A DNA stretch of 64,000 nucleotides from Flavobacterium sp. LHD-80 (GCF_030929605.1 NZ_JAVFVS010000001.1:62001-126000); one strand, 5' to 3'; shown: positions 42,492 through 51,986, numbered from the stretch's first letter. Notes: generated from the sequence alone by a model not told the origin. Made by a program: numbers and translations.

Positions 42492-43949
42492 ATGAAAATG
42501 AAAAAAATAGTAATAACATCAATTTTAGCACTAACAACTGCCTTGGTATCAGTTTCTTGTGATAATGCTGATTTTGGCGATACCAACTTAAACCCAAATT
42601 ATCCTAGTGTCGCAAATACAGCTTCGTTACTTACAGGAGCCGAAAGATCAATGTCGCCTATTCTTACTGCTACTGAACCACTTTGTTATGTACAGTATAT
42701 CACAAATGGACAATATCCTAAGGAAACGATTTATGACGTAGTAAATTTTGAATATACCAGCAATTATGTATCTGTTCTAAACAACTTGCAAGCTGTTATA
42801 AATTTAAACAAAGATGCTGCAACAGCTGCAGCAGCATTAGCTAATGGTTCAAACAATAATCAAATTGCTGTAGCAATGATTTTGAAAGCTTATGTTTTTC
42901 AGCATATGACAGATCGTTGGGGAATGGTACCCTACACTGGAGCTTTACAAGGGTTAGATAATGCATTTCCTAAATTTGATACACAAGAAGCTATTTATAA
43001 TGGATTGTTTAAAGATCTTACTGATGCAGTAGCGCTTATGGATGCTGGTGCAGGACCAAAAGGCGATGTGATTTTTACCACAAAAGCGACTCAGATGTCT
43101 GAATGGAAGCGTTTTGCAAATACTTTAAAGTTAAACATGGCGATGCGCTTATCAAAAAGATTTCCGGCTGCGGGAGGTTATGCTGCAACAAAATTTGTTG
43201 AAGCTTTAAACGCTGGAACTATTGCTTCAAATTTACAAAACTTTACATACCCTTATATTACTGATGAGGCTTATGATAATCCTTGGGAAGACCGTTTTGA
43301 AACTAGAACAGACTATTTAGTAAGTGAACCTTTTGTAAATTTATTGATTGGTACAGGAACAAATCTTGCGCCACAAGATCCTAGATTGGCAAAATTTGCA
43401 GAAAAAGCGACTAATGGTGGTGGAATTTACAAAGGTGGTCTTACTTCGGCTGTAGGAAATACAACTGTTGCAAATTATTCTTTTATAACGAATACTATTA
43501 TCAAAAATAAAACCGCTTCTGCATTTTTCTATACTTATGCACAAGTTTCTTTTGCTAAAGCTGAAGCAGCATCTTTAGGATGGATTCCGGGTTCAGCAGC
43601 AACTTTTTATGCTGAAGGAATTAGAGCCTCTATGGCGCAATGGGGAGTTACAACTGCTGCGGCTGATGCTTATGTTTTGCAATTTCCTTACGTAAACTTA
43701 AAATCTATTGCTTACCAAAAACATATTGCTTTGTATATGCAAGGTTATGAAGGATGGAATGAATGGAGAAGATTTGGGGCTGACGCTGTTGCTCTAACTG
43801 TTCCTACTGGAGCGATTGGCTCTGCAACAATTCCGCAAAGACAAGCTTACGGAGCGAGTGTGAAAACATTGAATTTAGAAAATTACAATGCTGCAATTGC
43901 TGCTCAAGGAGCAGACAAAATGGAAACAAAAGTGTGGTGGGCTAACTAA
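42492..43949 (+). CDS. SusD/RagB family lipoprotein
   Basis: 485 aa. Lipobox SVSC puts the lipidated Cys at residue 23. The mature protein starts DNADFGDTNLNPNYPSVANTASLLTGAERSM, as in SusD_2-type proteins that often go with peptide or unknown substrates. Helical TPR-like pairs, AYVFQHMTDRWGMVPYTGALQG, WKRFANTLKLNMAMRLSKR, and a C-terminal YMQGYEGWNEWRRFG are typical. It caps the SusC-like barrel. It starts 2 bases after the SusC stop and ends before a strong terminator. Confidence 0.93.
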   Translation: MKMKKIVITSILALTTALVSVSCDNADFGDTNLNPNYPSVANTASLLTGAERSMSPILTATEPLCYVQYITNGQYPKETIYDVVNFEYTSNYVSVLNNLQAVINLNKDAATAAAALANGSNNNQIAVAMILKAYVFQHMTDRWGMVPYTGALQGLDNAFPKFDTQEAIYNGLFKDLTDAVALMDAGAGPKGDVIFTTKATQMSEWKRFANTLKLNMAMRLSKRFPAAGGYAATKFVEALNAGTIASNLQNFTYPYITDEAYDNPWEDRFETRTDYLVSEPFVNLLIGTGTNLAPQDPRLAKFAEKATNGGGIYKGGLTSAVGNTTVANYSFITNTIIKNKTASAFFYTYAQVSFAKAEAASLGWIPGSAATFYAEGIRASMAQWGVTTAAADAYVLQFPYVNLKSIAYQKHIALYMQGYEGWNEWRRFGADAVALTVPTGAIGSATIPQRQAYGASVKTLNLENYNAAIAAQGADKMETKVWWAN

Positions 43950-43972
43950 TTTAATCGTAATATCATTTAAAC

Positions 43973-44013
43973 AAAAAAGAGGAAATCTCAATATTGAGAT
44001 TTCCTCTTTTTTA
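43973..44013. terminator. Bidirectional terminator between susD-like and PLP gene
   Basis: Stem AAAAAGAGGAAATCTCAA / TTGAGATTTCCTCTTTTT, almost a perfect palindrome. It serves the convergent + (SusCD) and - (esterase/epimerase/PLP) operons. Confidence 0.93.
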
Positions 44014-44038
44014 CTTTCTATTTTGAAATAGTCATGAA

Positions 44039-45061
44039 TTAATGTGCATTTAAAACAGCAATAATTTTATCTAAATCTTCTTTTAAATGATTTGCCGTTA
44101 TAACAATTCGATTTAAAGGTTCGGCTTCTTTTTTATATTTGAAACTCGCAATAATTATCTTTTCTTGCTTTAGTTTTTCTACCAATTTATTTGACAAAAG
44201 GTAAATTAAAGGATAGTTTTTATCAAATTTGACATTGCTGTTTTTGACTAAAATCGAATCAATATAACTTAAATTGTCTTTAAGTTTTTGATGCTGTATT
44301 TTATAAATTTCAGCAGCATCAGAAAGTGTTTGTACAAAAGCAGGATTCATTCCTGCTGCGCTTGTAAAAGTTTCCTGTTCTTTAATTTCTTTTATAAAAT
44401 CAGAATCGCCTGCAATAACTCCTCCAGTTAAACCAAATGCCTTTCCGAGTGAAGAAACCATTATTTTTCTTTTAATTGGAAATGAAACAGAAGAATAAAT
44501 TCCAACACCATTTTCACCAACAATTCCGAGCGAATGCGATTCATCAACAATTAATGTGATTTCTTTATGATTTGGAATTAATTCTAAGAACGATAAATCA
44601 ATCGGTTTTGTTTCAAAAGAAGGAACGCCATCAGTAAGAATCGTTATTTTCTCTGATTTGGAATCCAATAACCGTTCGTTTAATTTGTTATTTACAAATA
44701 ACGGAGAGCTGTTTTCAATTGAAATTGCATTATGGATATCATTAAAATGAAAAAAGCAATCGGTTTGTTTTTTCATTAAATCGACAACCAATTTTCCAGC
44801 AAGCATTCCTGAAGAAACTGTGACCGCACTTTGGGATCCTATATGATTGGCTAAAAACTTTTCACCTGCATCATAAGCCGTTAATTGAATATTTGCCGTT
44901 CTTGAACTGCCATAGGTAGTTCCCCATTTTAGAATATTTTTTATAGCAAGATCCTGAAATGTTACATTTGTTGGAAGTCCCAAATAAGCGGTTCCGCCAA
45001 AATACAAATACTGTTCTTGGTCAATTTCGATAATTCGGTCAGGAAATTTTTCGACTTTCAT
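44039..45061 (-). CDS. PLP-dependent aminotransferase class I/II (AONS-like)
   Basis: 340 aa. Fold I PLP enzyme of the alpha-oxoamine synthase/BioF-like group: WGTTYGSSRTANIQL (about 46-60), DESHSLGIVGENG (172-184) and MVSSLGKAFGLTGG with PLP Lys207. It is shorter than BioF (about 385 aa). Acyl-CoA plus amino acid condensation is one possible reaction; a transferase or lyase role on an amino acid is another. It lies 1 base after the dipeptide epimerase gene, so the two are coupled and may act on the same amino-acid-derived compound. Confidence 0.85.
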   Translation of the reverse strand: MKVEKFPDRIIEIDQEQYLYFGGTAYLGLPTNVTFQDLAIKNILKWGTTYGSSRTANIQLTAYDAGEKFLANHIGSQSAVTVSSGMLAGKLVVDLMKKQTDCFFHFNDIHNAISIENSSPLFVNNKLNERLLDSKSEKITILTDGVPSFETKPIDLSFLELIPNHKEITLIVDESHSLGIVGENGVGIYSSVSFPIKRKIMVSSLGKAFGLTGGVIAGDSDFIKEIKEQETFTSAAGMNPAFVQTLSDAAEIYKIQHQKLKDNLSYIDSILVKNSNVKFDKNYPLIYLLSNKLVEKLKQEKIIIASFKYKKEAEPLNRIVITANHLKEDLDKIIAVLNAH

Positions 45062-45062
45062 T

Positions 45063-46073
45063 TTAAAGAAGTGTAACTCCGGTTCCGTTCAGATTCGAAT
45101 AATTTACAACACCATCTTTTATCGTTACGCCCGTTGCAATATCTTCAGACAGAAGTAGCGCGCCGTCCATATCAACATAATCAAGTTGTGGAAGTAAATG
45201 AGCAATAGCAGAAATTCCAACTGTTGATTCAGTCATGCATCCAACCATTGTTTTTAAGCCTAATTTTTTAGCTTCTTCAATCATTCGTTTTCCTGGAGTC
45301 AAGCCACCACACTTTACCAGTTTTACATTTACACCATGAAAATGATTGAAACATTTTGCCACATCTTCTTCAATAATACAGCTTTCATCAGCAATTACTG
45401 GAAGAACCGAATGTTTGAAAACTTCTTTATGGCCTTCCCAATTGTCAGCTTTCATTGGTTGCTCTAGAAATTCTACGCCAAGTTTCTTTAATTCAACAGC
45501 GTTATTAATCGTTTCTTCAACGCCCCAACCGCAGTTGGCATCAATTCTAAAAATGGCATTTGTATGTTTACGAAGTTCTTTTACAATTGCAATATCTTCT
45601 TTAGTTCCTAATTTAATTTTGTAAATAGGCCAAGGAAGTTCCTGCATTTTAGAAACCATTTTTTCAATAGAAGCAATCCCGATTGTGTAATCTGTCAGCG
45701 GATTTTTCTCTGTGGTATAATTCCACAAATCGTATAATTTTTTGCCTTTAATTCGGGCATATAAATCGTTGTAAGCCAAATCAAGCGCACATAAAGCAAA
45801 CATGTCGTCTTTTAAATACGGATGAATTTTGGACCAAAAAACATCAGGTGTTTCAATTTCTGAATTTTCAATAATAGCTCTGATTTTTTCCAAATCGGCC
45901 ATCATCATTGAAACTGTTGTTTTATAATAAGGATTTGAAGTCGCCTCGCCAAAACCAGAAAAACCATTGCTCTGTAATTCGACAATCAGTGAAGGTTGAA
46001 AATCAATAGATTCTCGTGAAATCGTGAAAGTATGTTTTAGTTTTAAGTTATACTCTCTTAAAATTAGTTTCAT
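45063..46073 (-). CDS. Dipeptide epimerase (enolase superfamily)
   Basis: 336 aa. Muconate-lactonising subgroup: KIK at 152-154 holds the first catalytic Lys, metal ligands D178 (RIDANCGW), E204 (LEQP) and D229 (IADESC), and the second Lys in VNVKLVKCGG (about 251-254). This set fits L-Ala-D/L-Glu epimerases, which take part in murein peptide recycling; other dipeptides are possible. It sits in an operon with an esterase-like gene upstream (29-base gap) and a PLP enzyme downstream (1-base gap). Confidence 0.88.
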   Translation of the reverse strand: MKLILREYNLKLKHTFTISRESIDFQPSLIVELQSNGFSGFGEATSNPYYKTTVSMMMADLEKIRAIIENSEIETPDVFWSKIHPYLKDDMFALCALDLAYNDLYARIKGKKLYDLWNYTTEKNPLTDYTIGIASIEKMVSKMQELPWPIYKIKLGTKEDIAIVKELRKHTNAIFRIDANCGWGVEETINNAVELKKLGVEFLEQPMKADNWEGHKEVFKHSVLPVIADESCIIEEDVAKCFNHFHGVNVKLVKCGGLTPGKRMIEEAKKLGLKTMVGCMTESTVGISAIAHLLPQLDYVDMDGALLLSEDIATGVTIKDGVVNYSNLNGTGVTLL

Positions 46074-46102
46074 AAGTTATGCTGTTTTTTTTATTTTTTC
46101 GC

Positions 46103-46906
46103 TCAATAACCAAGCCAAAGAACTGCTTTTACAAAGCCGTCTCGCCAAAGTTTTTCATTATGTTCGCCACCTTTTACAATTTTTGTTTTGCTGAGATGAA
46201 GGCAGTAACAACGGTTTTTGTCTAATAGTTTTTCCATTTTATGTAAATCGCTTACCATATTTTCATCTTCTTTATCGCCACATAAAAAGTAAAATCGGGT
46301 TTTGATTTTTGGCGACTTTTCTGTGAAAGTGTAAATTTCATTTGAAAACCAAAAAGAAGGTGAAAAAACTCCCGCATTTCCAAAAACTTGTGGATATTTT
46401 ACGGCTGCGTAGTAGGAAACCAAGCCACCAAGGGAACTTCCCATAATGGTAGTGTTTTTAGCTTTGGTTTTCGTTCTGTAATTTTTATCAATGTATGGTT
46501 TTAATGTGTTTACAATAAAATCAACATAATCATCAGCTTTTCCTCCGCCATATTTTTCATTTTTATAAGGTGTTAATTCGTCAATGCGTTTCTCATTTCC
46601 ATGTTCAATTCCTACTACAATAACAGGAGCTTTCAAACTATCCAGTTTTTCATCTACATTCCATTCGCCAACAAAAGAGGTTTTGGCATCAAATAAATTT
46701 TGAGCGTCATGCATATAAATCACACTATATCTTTTTTTGACTGAAGCCGAATAACCTTCAGGAAGATAAAGCCATATTTTTTTTGTGGTTTTAAGCTGTG
46801 GTGATTCAATGGTAAAAGTGGAAACGTTTTTGGATGCCGTGCTTTCCTGCGCATTTGCGATATTCGCCAGCGACAATAAAATAAAAAAGAAGAATCCTCG
46901 AATCAT
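46103..46906 (-). CDS. Exported esterase-like alpha/beta hydrolase
   Basis: 267 aa with signal peptide ending LANIANAQ. The fold is of the esterase D / Fes-like group: KRYSVIYMHDAQNLFDA, GSSLGGLVSYYAA with the nucleophilic Ser, FYFLCGDKEDE near the acid residue, and GGEHNEKLWRDGF with the His. Such enzymes cleave esters, including siderophore or acetyl-sugar esters. It leads a three-gene operon with the epimerase and the PLP enzyme, and faces a SusCD pair, so it may process an imported ester; this is inference. Confidence 0.85.
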   Translation of the reverse strand: MIRGFFFFILLSLANIANAQESTASKNVSTFTIESPQLKTTKKIWLYLPEGYSASVKKRYSVIYMHDAQNLFDAKTSFVGEWNVDEKLDSLKAPVIVVGIEHGNEKRIDELTPYKNEKYGGGKADDYVDFIVNTLKPYIDKNYRTKTKAKNTTIMGSSLGGLVSYYAAVKYPQVFGNAGVFSPSFWFSNEIYTFTEKSPKIKTRFYFLCGDKEDENMVSDLHKMEKLLDKNRCYCLHLSKTKIVKGGEHNEKLWRDGFVKAVLWLGY

Positions 46907-46960
46907 TAGTTATTGTGTTTTAGATTTAAAGTAATATTTTAGCTAAAAATAACAAATTTG

Positions 46961-47362
46961 ATGAATACCCAAGAAGAAAAAAGAAGTTTACTTTTAGAAA
47001 TGATTGCCTTTGCCACTATAGATGGGCATTTGCATAAACGTGAGCTGGAATTTCTTTGGATTGTAGCGGAAGAGTTGAGTGTCAGTAAAGAAGAATTTAA
47101 GGATTTATTCCATCAAGAACATCCTAAAAAAGTAATACGATCGGAATTTCAGCGTATTCAGCAATTTTATCGTTTGGCTCTGATTATGCACTGCGATGGC
47201 ATTCTACATGAAAAAGAAGCTAAGGCAATTCATCAAATTGCGATTGAAATGGGATTGAATCCACTTGCTGTAAAACGAGTTTTAGATTTGATGAAGAATT
47301 CGCCGAACGCAATAATCGACCCTAATAAATTACTTAAAGTTTTTCAGGAACAGCATAATTAA
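46961..47362 (+). CDS. TerB-like helical protein
   Basis: 133 aa from ATG 46961 (a TTG lies just before it and is not needed). The sequence has the TerB/DjlA-like pattern: two helical halves, each with an Asp-Gly-His or Asp-Gly pair (AFATIDGHLHKRELEFL; LIMHCDGILHEKEAKAIHQIA). Such domains bind metal or proteins at membranes and occur in tellurite-resistance clusters, but alone they have no set function. Its stop overlaps the stop of convergent uvrB by 3-4 bases, with no terminator between. Confidence 0.78.
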   Translation: MNTQEEKRSLLLEMIAFATIDGHLHKRELEFLWIVAEELSVSKEEFKDLFHQEHPKKVIRSEFQRIQQFYRLALIMHCDGILHEKEAKAIHQIAIEMGLNPLAVKRVLDLMKNSPNAIIDPNKLLKVFQEQHN

Positions 47363-49350
47363 GATAACTGTTCCTGAAGTTTTTTAATATCATCACGAAG
47401 TTTAGCGGCCTGCATAAAGTCTAATTCTTTTGCTGCTTTTTCCATTGATTTTCGTTTTTCGCGAATCATTTTTTCTAATTCCGTTTTTGATAAATAGGCT
47501 GTTTCTGGCTCGGCCGCTTGAGGAAGCGTGTGTCCTAATTCGTACTCTACCAAAGGATTTTTAGTAAATGCACTGTCGATTTTTTTATTTAGAGCCTGAG
47601 GCGTAATATTATTTTCGGTGTTGAAATTGATCTGTTTTGTTCTTCGATAATTCGTTTCATCAATGGTTCTTTGCATGCTGGCTGTAATTTTATCAGCATA
47701 CATAATGGCTTTTCCATTTAAGTTTCTCGCTGCACGACCAATTGTCTGAGTCAACGATCTGTGGTTTCTTAAAAAACCTTCTTTATCGGCATCAAGAATC
47801 GCAACCAATGAAACTTCGGGTAAATCTAAACCTTCACGAAGCAAGTTTACACCAATTAAAACATCAAAAATACCTTTTCTCAAATCCTGCATAATTTCAA
47901 TACGCTCCAAAGTATCGACTTCTGAATGTATATAACGACAACGAATATTCACTTTCGTCAAATATTTGGCTAATTCTTCGGCCATTCTTTTGGTCAAAGT
48001 TGTAACCAAAACGCGTTCGTCTAATTCGCATCGAACCTGAATTTCTTCGATCAAATCATCAATCTGATTTAAACTCGGGCGAACTTCAATAACAGGATCT
48101 AATAGTCCTGTTGGACGAATAATCTGTTCAACGTAAATTCCATCCGATTTTTGTAATTCATAATCGGCAGGAGTTGCCGAAACGTAAATTACTTGATTTT
48201 GCAAAGCTTCAAATTCCTCAAATTTCAAAGGCCTGTTGTCCATTGCAGCGGGCAATCTAAAACCATATTCAACCAAATTTTCTTTACGGCTGCGGTCGCC
48301 TCCGTACATGGCATGAACCTGAGAAACGGTAACGTGGCTTTCGTCAACAACCATTAAAAAATCACTCGGAAAATAATCTAATAAACAGAAAGGTCTTGTG
48401 CCGGCTTGTCTTCCGTCAAGATAACGAGAATAATTTTCGATTCCAGAGCAATAACCTAATTCCCGAATCATTTCTAAATCGAAATTCGTTCTTTCTTCCA
48501 AACGTTTGGCTTCTAGATGTTTTCCTATTTCTTTGAAATAATCAACCTGTTTTACCAAATCCTGCTGAATTTCCCAAATTGCACCTTGCAACACTTCTGG
48601 TGAAGTCACAAACATATTGGCCGGATAAATCGTCAGTCTTTTAAATTTCTCAATTACTTGTGAAGTTTTGGCATCAAATGCTTCAATTTCTTCGATTTCA
48701 TCTCCAAAGAAATGAATTCGATACGCATCATCAGCATAACTCGGATATACTTCAACCGTATCACCTTTTATTCTGAAAGTTCCCGGATTAAAATCGGCTT
48801 CTGTTCTGGCGTATAAACTTTGTACCAGACTATGTAATAATTTTGTTCTTGAAATAACTTGATCTCTAGTGATTTCGATAACATTCTTTTTGAATTCTAC
48901 AGGGTTTCCAATACCATATAAACAGGAAACAGAAGCAACAACTAAAACATCACGACGTCCAGAAAGTAGGGAAGAAGTGGTACTTAAACGCATTTTTTCC
49001 AGCTCTTCATTGATAGATAAATCTTTCTCAATAAAAACGCCTGTTACGGGCATAAAAGCTTCCGGCTGATAATAGTCGTAATATGAAACGAAGTATTCAA
49101 CTGCATTATTTGGGAAAAACTGCTTGAATTCTGAATACAATTGCGCAGCCAAAGTTTTGTTGTGTGCCAAAACCAAAGTGGGACGTTGTACTTCCTGAAT
49201 AACATTTGCAACAGTAAATGTTTTTCCAGATCCCGTAACTCCTAATAAAGTTTGATATTTTTCTCCATCGACTACACCTTGTGCTAGTTTTTGTATGGCT
49301 TGAGGCTGATCTCCTTTTGGACTATATTCTGAGGATACTTGAAAATTCAT
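47359..49350 (-). CDS. uvrB: Excinuclease ABC subunit B
   Basis: 663 aa. Walker A GVTGSGKT at 38-45, the beta-hairpin motif SYYDYYQPEAFMP, VVDESHVTVSQ, GRAARNLNGKAIMYAD, and the C-terminal UVR motif from about 627 (MEKAAKELDFMQAAKLRDDIKKLQ). It loads onto damaged DNA with UvrA and directs UvrC. The length is standard. A TATCTTTA box (49377-49384, - strand) lies 26 bases before ATG 49350, one base off the -7 consensus. Confidence 0.97.
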   Translation of the reverse strand: MNFQVSSEYSPKGDQPQAIQKLAQGVVDGEKYQTLLGVTGSGKTFTVANVIQEVQRPTLVLAHNKTLAAQLYSEFKQFFPNNAVEYFVSYYDYYQPEAFMPVTGVFIEKDLSINEELEKMRLSTTSSLLSGRRDVLVVASVSCLYGIGNPVEFKKNVIEITRDQVISRTKLLHSLVQSLYARTEADFNPGTFRIKGDTVEVYPSYADDAYRIHFFGDEIEEIEAFDAKTSQVIEKFKRLTIYPANMFVTSPEVLQGAIWEIQQDLVKQVDYFKEIGKHLEAKRLEERTNFDLEMIRELGYCSGIENYSRYLDGRQAGTRPFCLLDYFPSDFLMVVDESHVTVSQVHAMYGGDRSRKENLVEYGFRLPAAMDNRPLKFEEFEALQNQVIYVSATPADYELQKSDGIYVEQIIRPTGLLDPVIEVRPSLNQIDDLIEEIQVRCELDERVLVTTLTKRMAEELAKYLTKVNIRCRYIHSEVDTLERIEIMQDLRKGIFDVLIGVNLLREGLDLPEVSLVAILDADKEGFLRNHRSLTQTIGRAARNLNGKAIMYADKITASMQRTIDETNYRRTKQINFNTENNITPQALNKKIDSAFTKNPLVEYELGHTLPQAAEPETAYLSKTELEKMIREKRKSMEKAAKELDFMQAAKLRDDIKKLQEQLS

Positions 49351-49376
49351 TTCTTACTGATGAAAGATTAGTTTTG

Positions 49377-49384
49377 TAAAGATA
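49377..49384 (-). promoter_or_regulatory. Possible -7 box of uvrB
   Basis: TATCTTTA on the - strand differs at one base from TAnnTTTG and lies 26 bases before ATG 49350. Confidence 0.4.
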
Positions 49385-49419
49385 CGAAGTTTGAATTCTA
49401 TAAAAAAGCTAAATAGGGT

Positions 49420-49646
49420 TGCTATGAATTACGTGGATTTTACGAATTTATTATGTAGTGTAGTCCCTACGGGACAATCGGTTTGATTGATATTTTTTTC
49501 TACTGATATTAAACTCCTAACGGAGTATTTTATAGCGATTTGATAAATATTAAATTCCAACTAAGATATCTCGTAGAGATTAAATATGGGTAGAAAAAAA
49601 TGTTTTCACACAACAAAATTGTCCAGTAGGGACTGCACATTGTACG
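49420..49646. repeat. Intergenic dispersed repeat block, copy B
   Basis: No gene. It holds GTCCCTACGGGAC near 49462, CTCCTAACGGAG near 49507, TCTCGTAGAGATTAAATATG near 49569 followed by GGTAGAAAAA, and TTGTCCAGTAGGGACT near 49619. These are the modules of the block at 1-293. The order is similar and one module is inverted. Several short perfect palindromes are spaced by about 45-60 bases. Confidence 0.75.
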
Positions 49647-50591
49647 TTATTCTAAAAAAACACGAATCGCATCATTCACAATTTGCGATTGATCTATGGA
49701 TAAAAAATGTCCTGCATCTTTAATTGTTTCGGTTTTGCTATGAATCAGATGTTTTTTTGCTCGCTCTAGACTTTCTTCAGAATTTATAACATCATGATCA
49801 CCAATTAAAACCAAAACAGGATTTTGAATCGACTCTAATTCTTTATCTGAAAAAGGTGTCATTTTTAGCATACTTGAGTTTGATTTTGCATATTTATTGG
49901 CCAAATAAAATTGCCTGTTATAGATAGGGCTAATTTTTTCTGGATGTGTAGAAAATGTTTTTAATGTTTTGTTGAATTTCTTTTCACTCGGAAAAAGTTT
50001 TAAAAGCAAAGCTGATGATGTTTTTCTAGGCTTATCAATAAATTTAAAAGTTTGCGCTGGACTTAACAGCACAATTTTGTCAATTGAGTTCTTTTTTTGA
50101 ATAGCTAATAATGTTGCTATCCAGCCACCACGCGAAGCAGCAACAATATCAAATTTCTTTAATTTATAGTGATTGAAAATTTCATTGTACAAAGTGACAA
50201 TTTCTTCTGATGAAAGTGGTTTGGCAGTTAGAGTAGATTTATTAGGTTCCATTAAAAAATCAATTGCAAAAACACGATGATTTTTGGATAAAGCTTTGAT
50301 ATTAGGATACCACATGGTTGAACTGGCATCCATTCCGTGAAGAAGCACTAGATCTTTTCCATTTTTTGGTCCGGCAATTACAACGTGTGCTGTTCCAAAA
50401 CTGGTTTTTACATTTTCTTCTATTAAAGGAATTTCCCAAAGTTTAAGGGCCTTGTCGTAAGCCGCAATGTAATTTTGTTTGTCGGTTTTTGTTTTAAAAA
50501 CGTAATCTTCAAATTTGGTTTTTTTAGAAGAAGCGCATCCCACGATTAATAAAACAAAGAATAACGGAACGAAGATTTTTGAAGTACTCAT
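49647..50591 (-). CDS. Alpha/beta hydrolase lipoprotein
   Basis: 314 aa from ATG 50591; a TTG nine bases upstream is unlikely. Lipobox IVGC gives Cys19. The hydrolase fold has LVLLHGMDASSTMWYP (oxyanion loop), FDIVAASRGGWIATLLA with the nucleophilic Ser in AxSxG rather than GxSxG, PVLVLIGDHDVI with the acid Asp and KDAGHFLSID with the catalytic His. The substrate is unknown. It probably sits on the periplasmic side of the outer membrane. It appears to be monocistronic, followed by a dispersed repeat block. Confidence 0.85.
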   Translation of the reverse strand: MSTSKIFVPLFFVLLIVGCASSKKTKFEDYVFKTKTDKQNYIAAYDKALKLWEIPLIEENVKTSFGTAHVVIAGPKNGKDLVLLHGMDASSTMWYPNIKALSKNHRVFAIDFLMEPNKSTLTAKPLSSEEIVTLYNEIFNHYKLKKFDIVAASRGGWIATLLAIQKKNSIDKIVLLSPAQTFKFIDKPRKTSSALLLKLFPSEKKFNKTLKTFSTHPEKISPIYNRQFYLANKYAKSNSSMLKMTPFSDKELESIQNPVLVLIGDHDVINSEESLERAKKHLIHSKTETIKDAGHFLSIDQSQIVNDAIRVFLE

Positions 50592-50668
50592 AAAATTCAA
50601 TTTAATTTAAAGGTACAACAATCTAATTTCGAAGAGGTTTCAGAATTTTGATCTAAAATATCAAAATT

Positions 50669-50905
50669 TTAAGATTTATCATGTTTTGATGTCAAATAAT
50701 AAATCTGTACGAATGCTAAAATAGCATTAGGAATAATTAATGGCCAAAGCCATTGACTAAAATCTCTATAGTCATTTAAAAACACACCATAAATTACAAA
50801 ACAAATACAACCAAACATATTAATAAATCGGATTGTTCTGAGGTCTTTCAGTAAAAAACCTCCAACAATAAAAACAGATGCTAGGTAACCAATATACTCT
50901 GCCAT
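50669..50905 (-). CDS. YgjV-like small membrane protein
   Basis: 78 aa with three hydrophobic helices: IGYLASVFIVGGFLL, FINMFGCICFVIYGVF and LWPLIIPNAILAFVQIYYL. The NxxGCxxFxxYG and WPxxxPN motifs occur in YgjV-like small inner membrane proteins, whose function is unknown; in some genomes relatives carry misleading names such as 'uroporphyrinogen decarboxylase'. No operon partner is evident, with gaps of about 80 bases on each side. Confidence 0.75.
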   Translation of the reverse strand: MAEYIGYLASVFIVGGFLLKDLRTIRFINMFGCICFVIYGVFLNDYRDFSQWLWPLIIPNAILAFVQIYYLTSKHDKS

Positions 50906-50985
50906 AGTCTTGATATTAAATAGTTTACAATAAATGTAACAAAACCAAATTATATAATCAAGAGTTGAGGTTGAAAATCAGGGTT

Positions 50986-51930
50986 TTAGATTTTGAAATT
51001 TTTCTGCTCCACTTCATTTAAAAAACTCCAAGCCACAATACGGCTGTTTTTTTGGCCTTGTGACATTTCAATTGTTTTTACTGAAACGGCATTTACTTTT
51101 TTTAATGTTTTGTAAATTGAAGAAAGATTTTCTTGTTTTGAAACCAGTGTTGTAAACCATAAACATTGCGAAGCATATTTGACGCTTTCGTAGATCATTT
51201 GTGTAACAAATCCAATTTCACCGCCACTGCACCATAATTCAGCATTATGACCACCAAAGTTTAGAACAGGATTTGTGCTTCTTTTTTCTTTTAAATTCGA
51301 GACTTTTCTTGACGCACTTTTGTTTGCTTCTTCTGCCGAAGCGTGAAAAGGCGGATTGCACATTGTGAACGTAAAACGGTCTTCGGGAATAATGATATTT
51401 TTAAAAATAAATCGAGATTCGGTTTGTTGTTGTAAACTGATTGCATCGATTAATTTTGGATTGTTTTCGATTATTTTACTGCAGTTTTCAATTGCTTTTC
51501 CATCTATATCTGTACCAACAAAACTCCATTTATAAATCGCATTTCCTAATATCGGATAGATTAAATTCGCACCTGTACCGATATCTAATCCTAAAACAGA
51601 ATTTCCTTCTGGAATTTGATTGTTGTTGTTTCCAGCCAATAAATCAGCGATGTAATGAATATAATCGGCTCTTCCTGGAATTGGCGGACAAAGATAATTT
51701 TTAGGAATATCCCAATCTTGAATATCATAGTAAGTCTGCAATAAAGCTTTGTTTAAAGTCTTTACAGCAAGCGGATCACTAAAATCAATAGTTTCGATTC
51801 CGTGTTTATTTATCGAAACAAAAGCTTTTAATTCGGGACAATTTTTAATAAGAAGTTCAAAATCGTATCGCGAGCGATGCAGATTTCTTGGATGTAAATT
51901 GTCTTTTTGTGAATTATCTGTTGCTTTCAT
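50986..51930 (-). CDS. rlmF: 23S rRNA (adenine(1618)-N6)-methyltransferase
   Basis: 314 aa. The RlmF layout is clear: NLHRSRYDFELLIKNCPELKAFV, FSDPLAVKTLNKALL, LCPPIPGRADYIHYIADLL, VLGLDIGTGANLIYPI for SAM binding, and MCNPPFHASAEEA, the NPPF motif of N6-adenine methyltransferases. It methylates A1618 of 23S rRNA. A -7 box TATCTTTG (51947-51954 on -) lies 16 bases before the ATG. A cassette-like repeat lies directly upstream. Confidence 0.94.
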   Translation of the reverse strand: MKATDNSQKDNLHPRNLHRSRYDFELLIKNCPELKAFVSINKHGIETIDFSDPLAVKTLNKALLQTYYDIQDWDIPKNYLCPPIPGRADYIHYIADLLAGNNNNQIPEGNSVLGLDIGTGANLIYPILGNAIYKWSFVGTDIDGKAIENCSKIIENNPKLIDAISLQQQTESRFIFKNIIIPEDRFTFTMCNPPFHASAEEANKSASRKVSNLKEKRSTNPVLNFGGHNAELWCSGGEIGFVTQMIYESVKYASQCLWFTTLVSKQENLSSIYKTLKKVNAVSVKTIEMSQGQKNSRIVAWSFLNEVEQKNFKI

Positions 51931-51946
51931 TTTTATAAATTTCGTG

Positions 51947-51954
51947 CAAAGATA
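51947..51954 (-). promoter_or_regulatory. -7 box of rlmF
   Basis: TATCTTTG on the - strand matches TAnnTTTG, 16 bases before ATG 51930. Confidence 0.55.
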
Positions 51955-51986
51955 GGTATTCCTTTTTTAGAAAAGATTTTATGAAA

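Noticed and set aside
42492..43949. SusCD as part of a polysaccharide utilisation locus
   Set aside because: No glycoside hydrolase, polysaccharide lyase or hybrid regulator gene is nearby, so a glycan role is not claimed.
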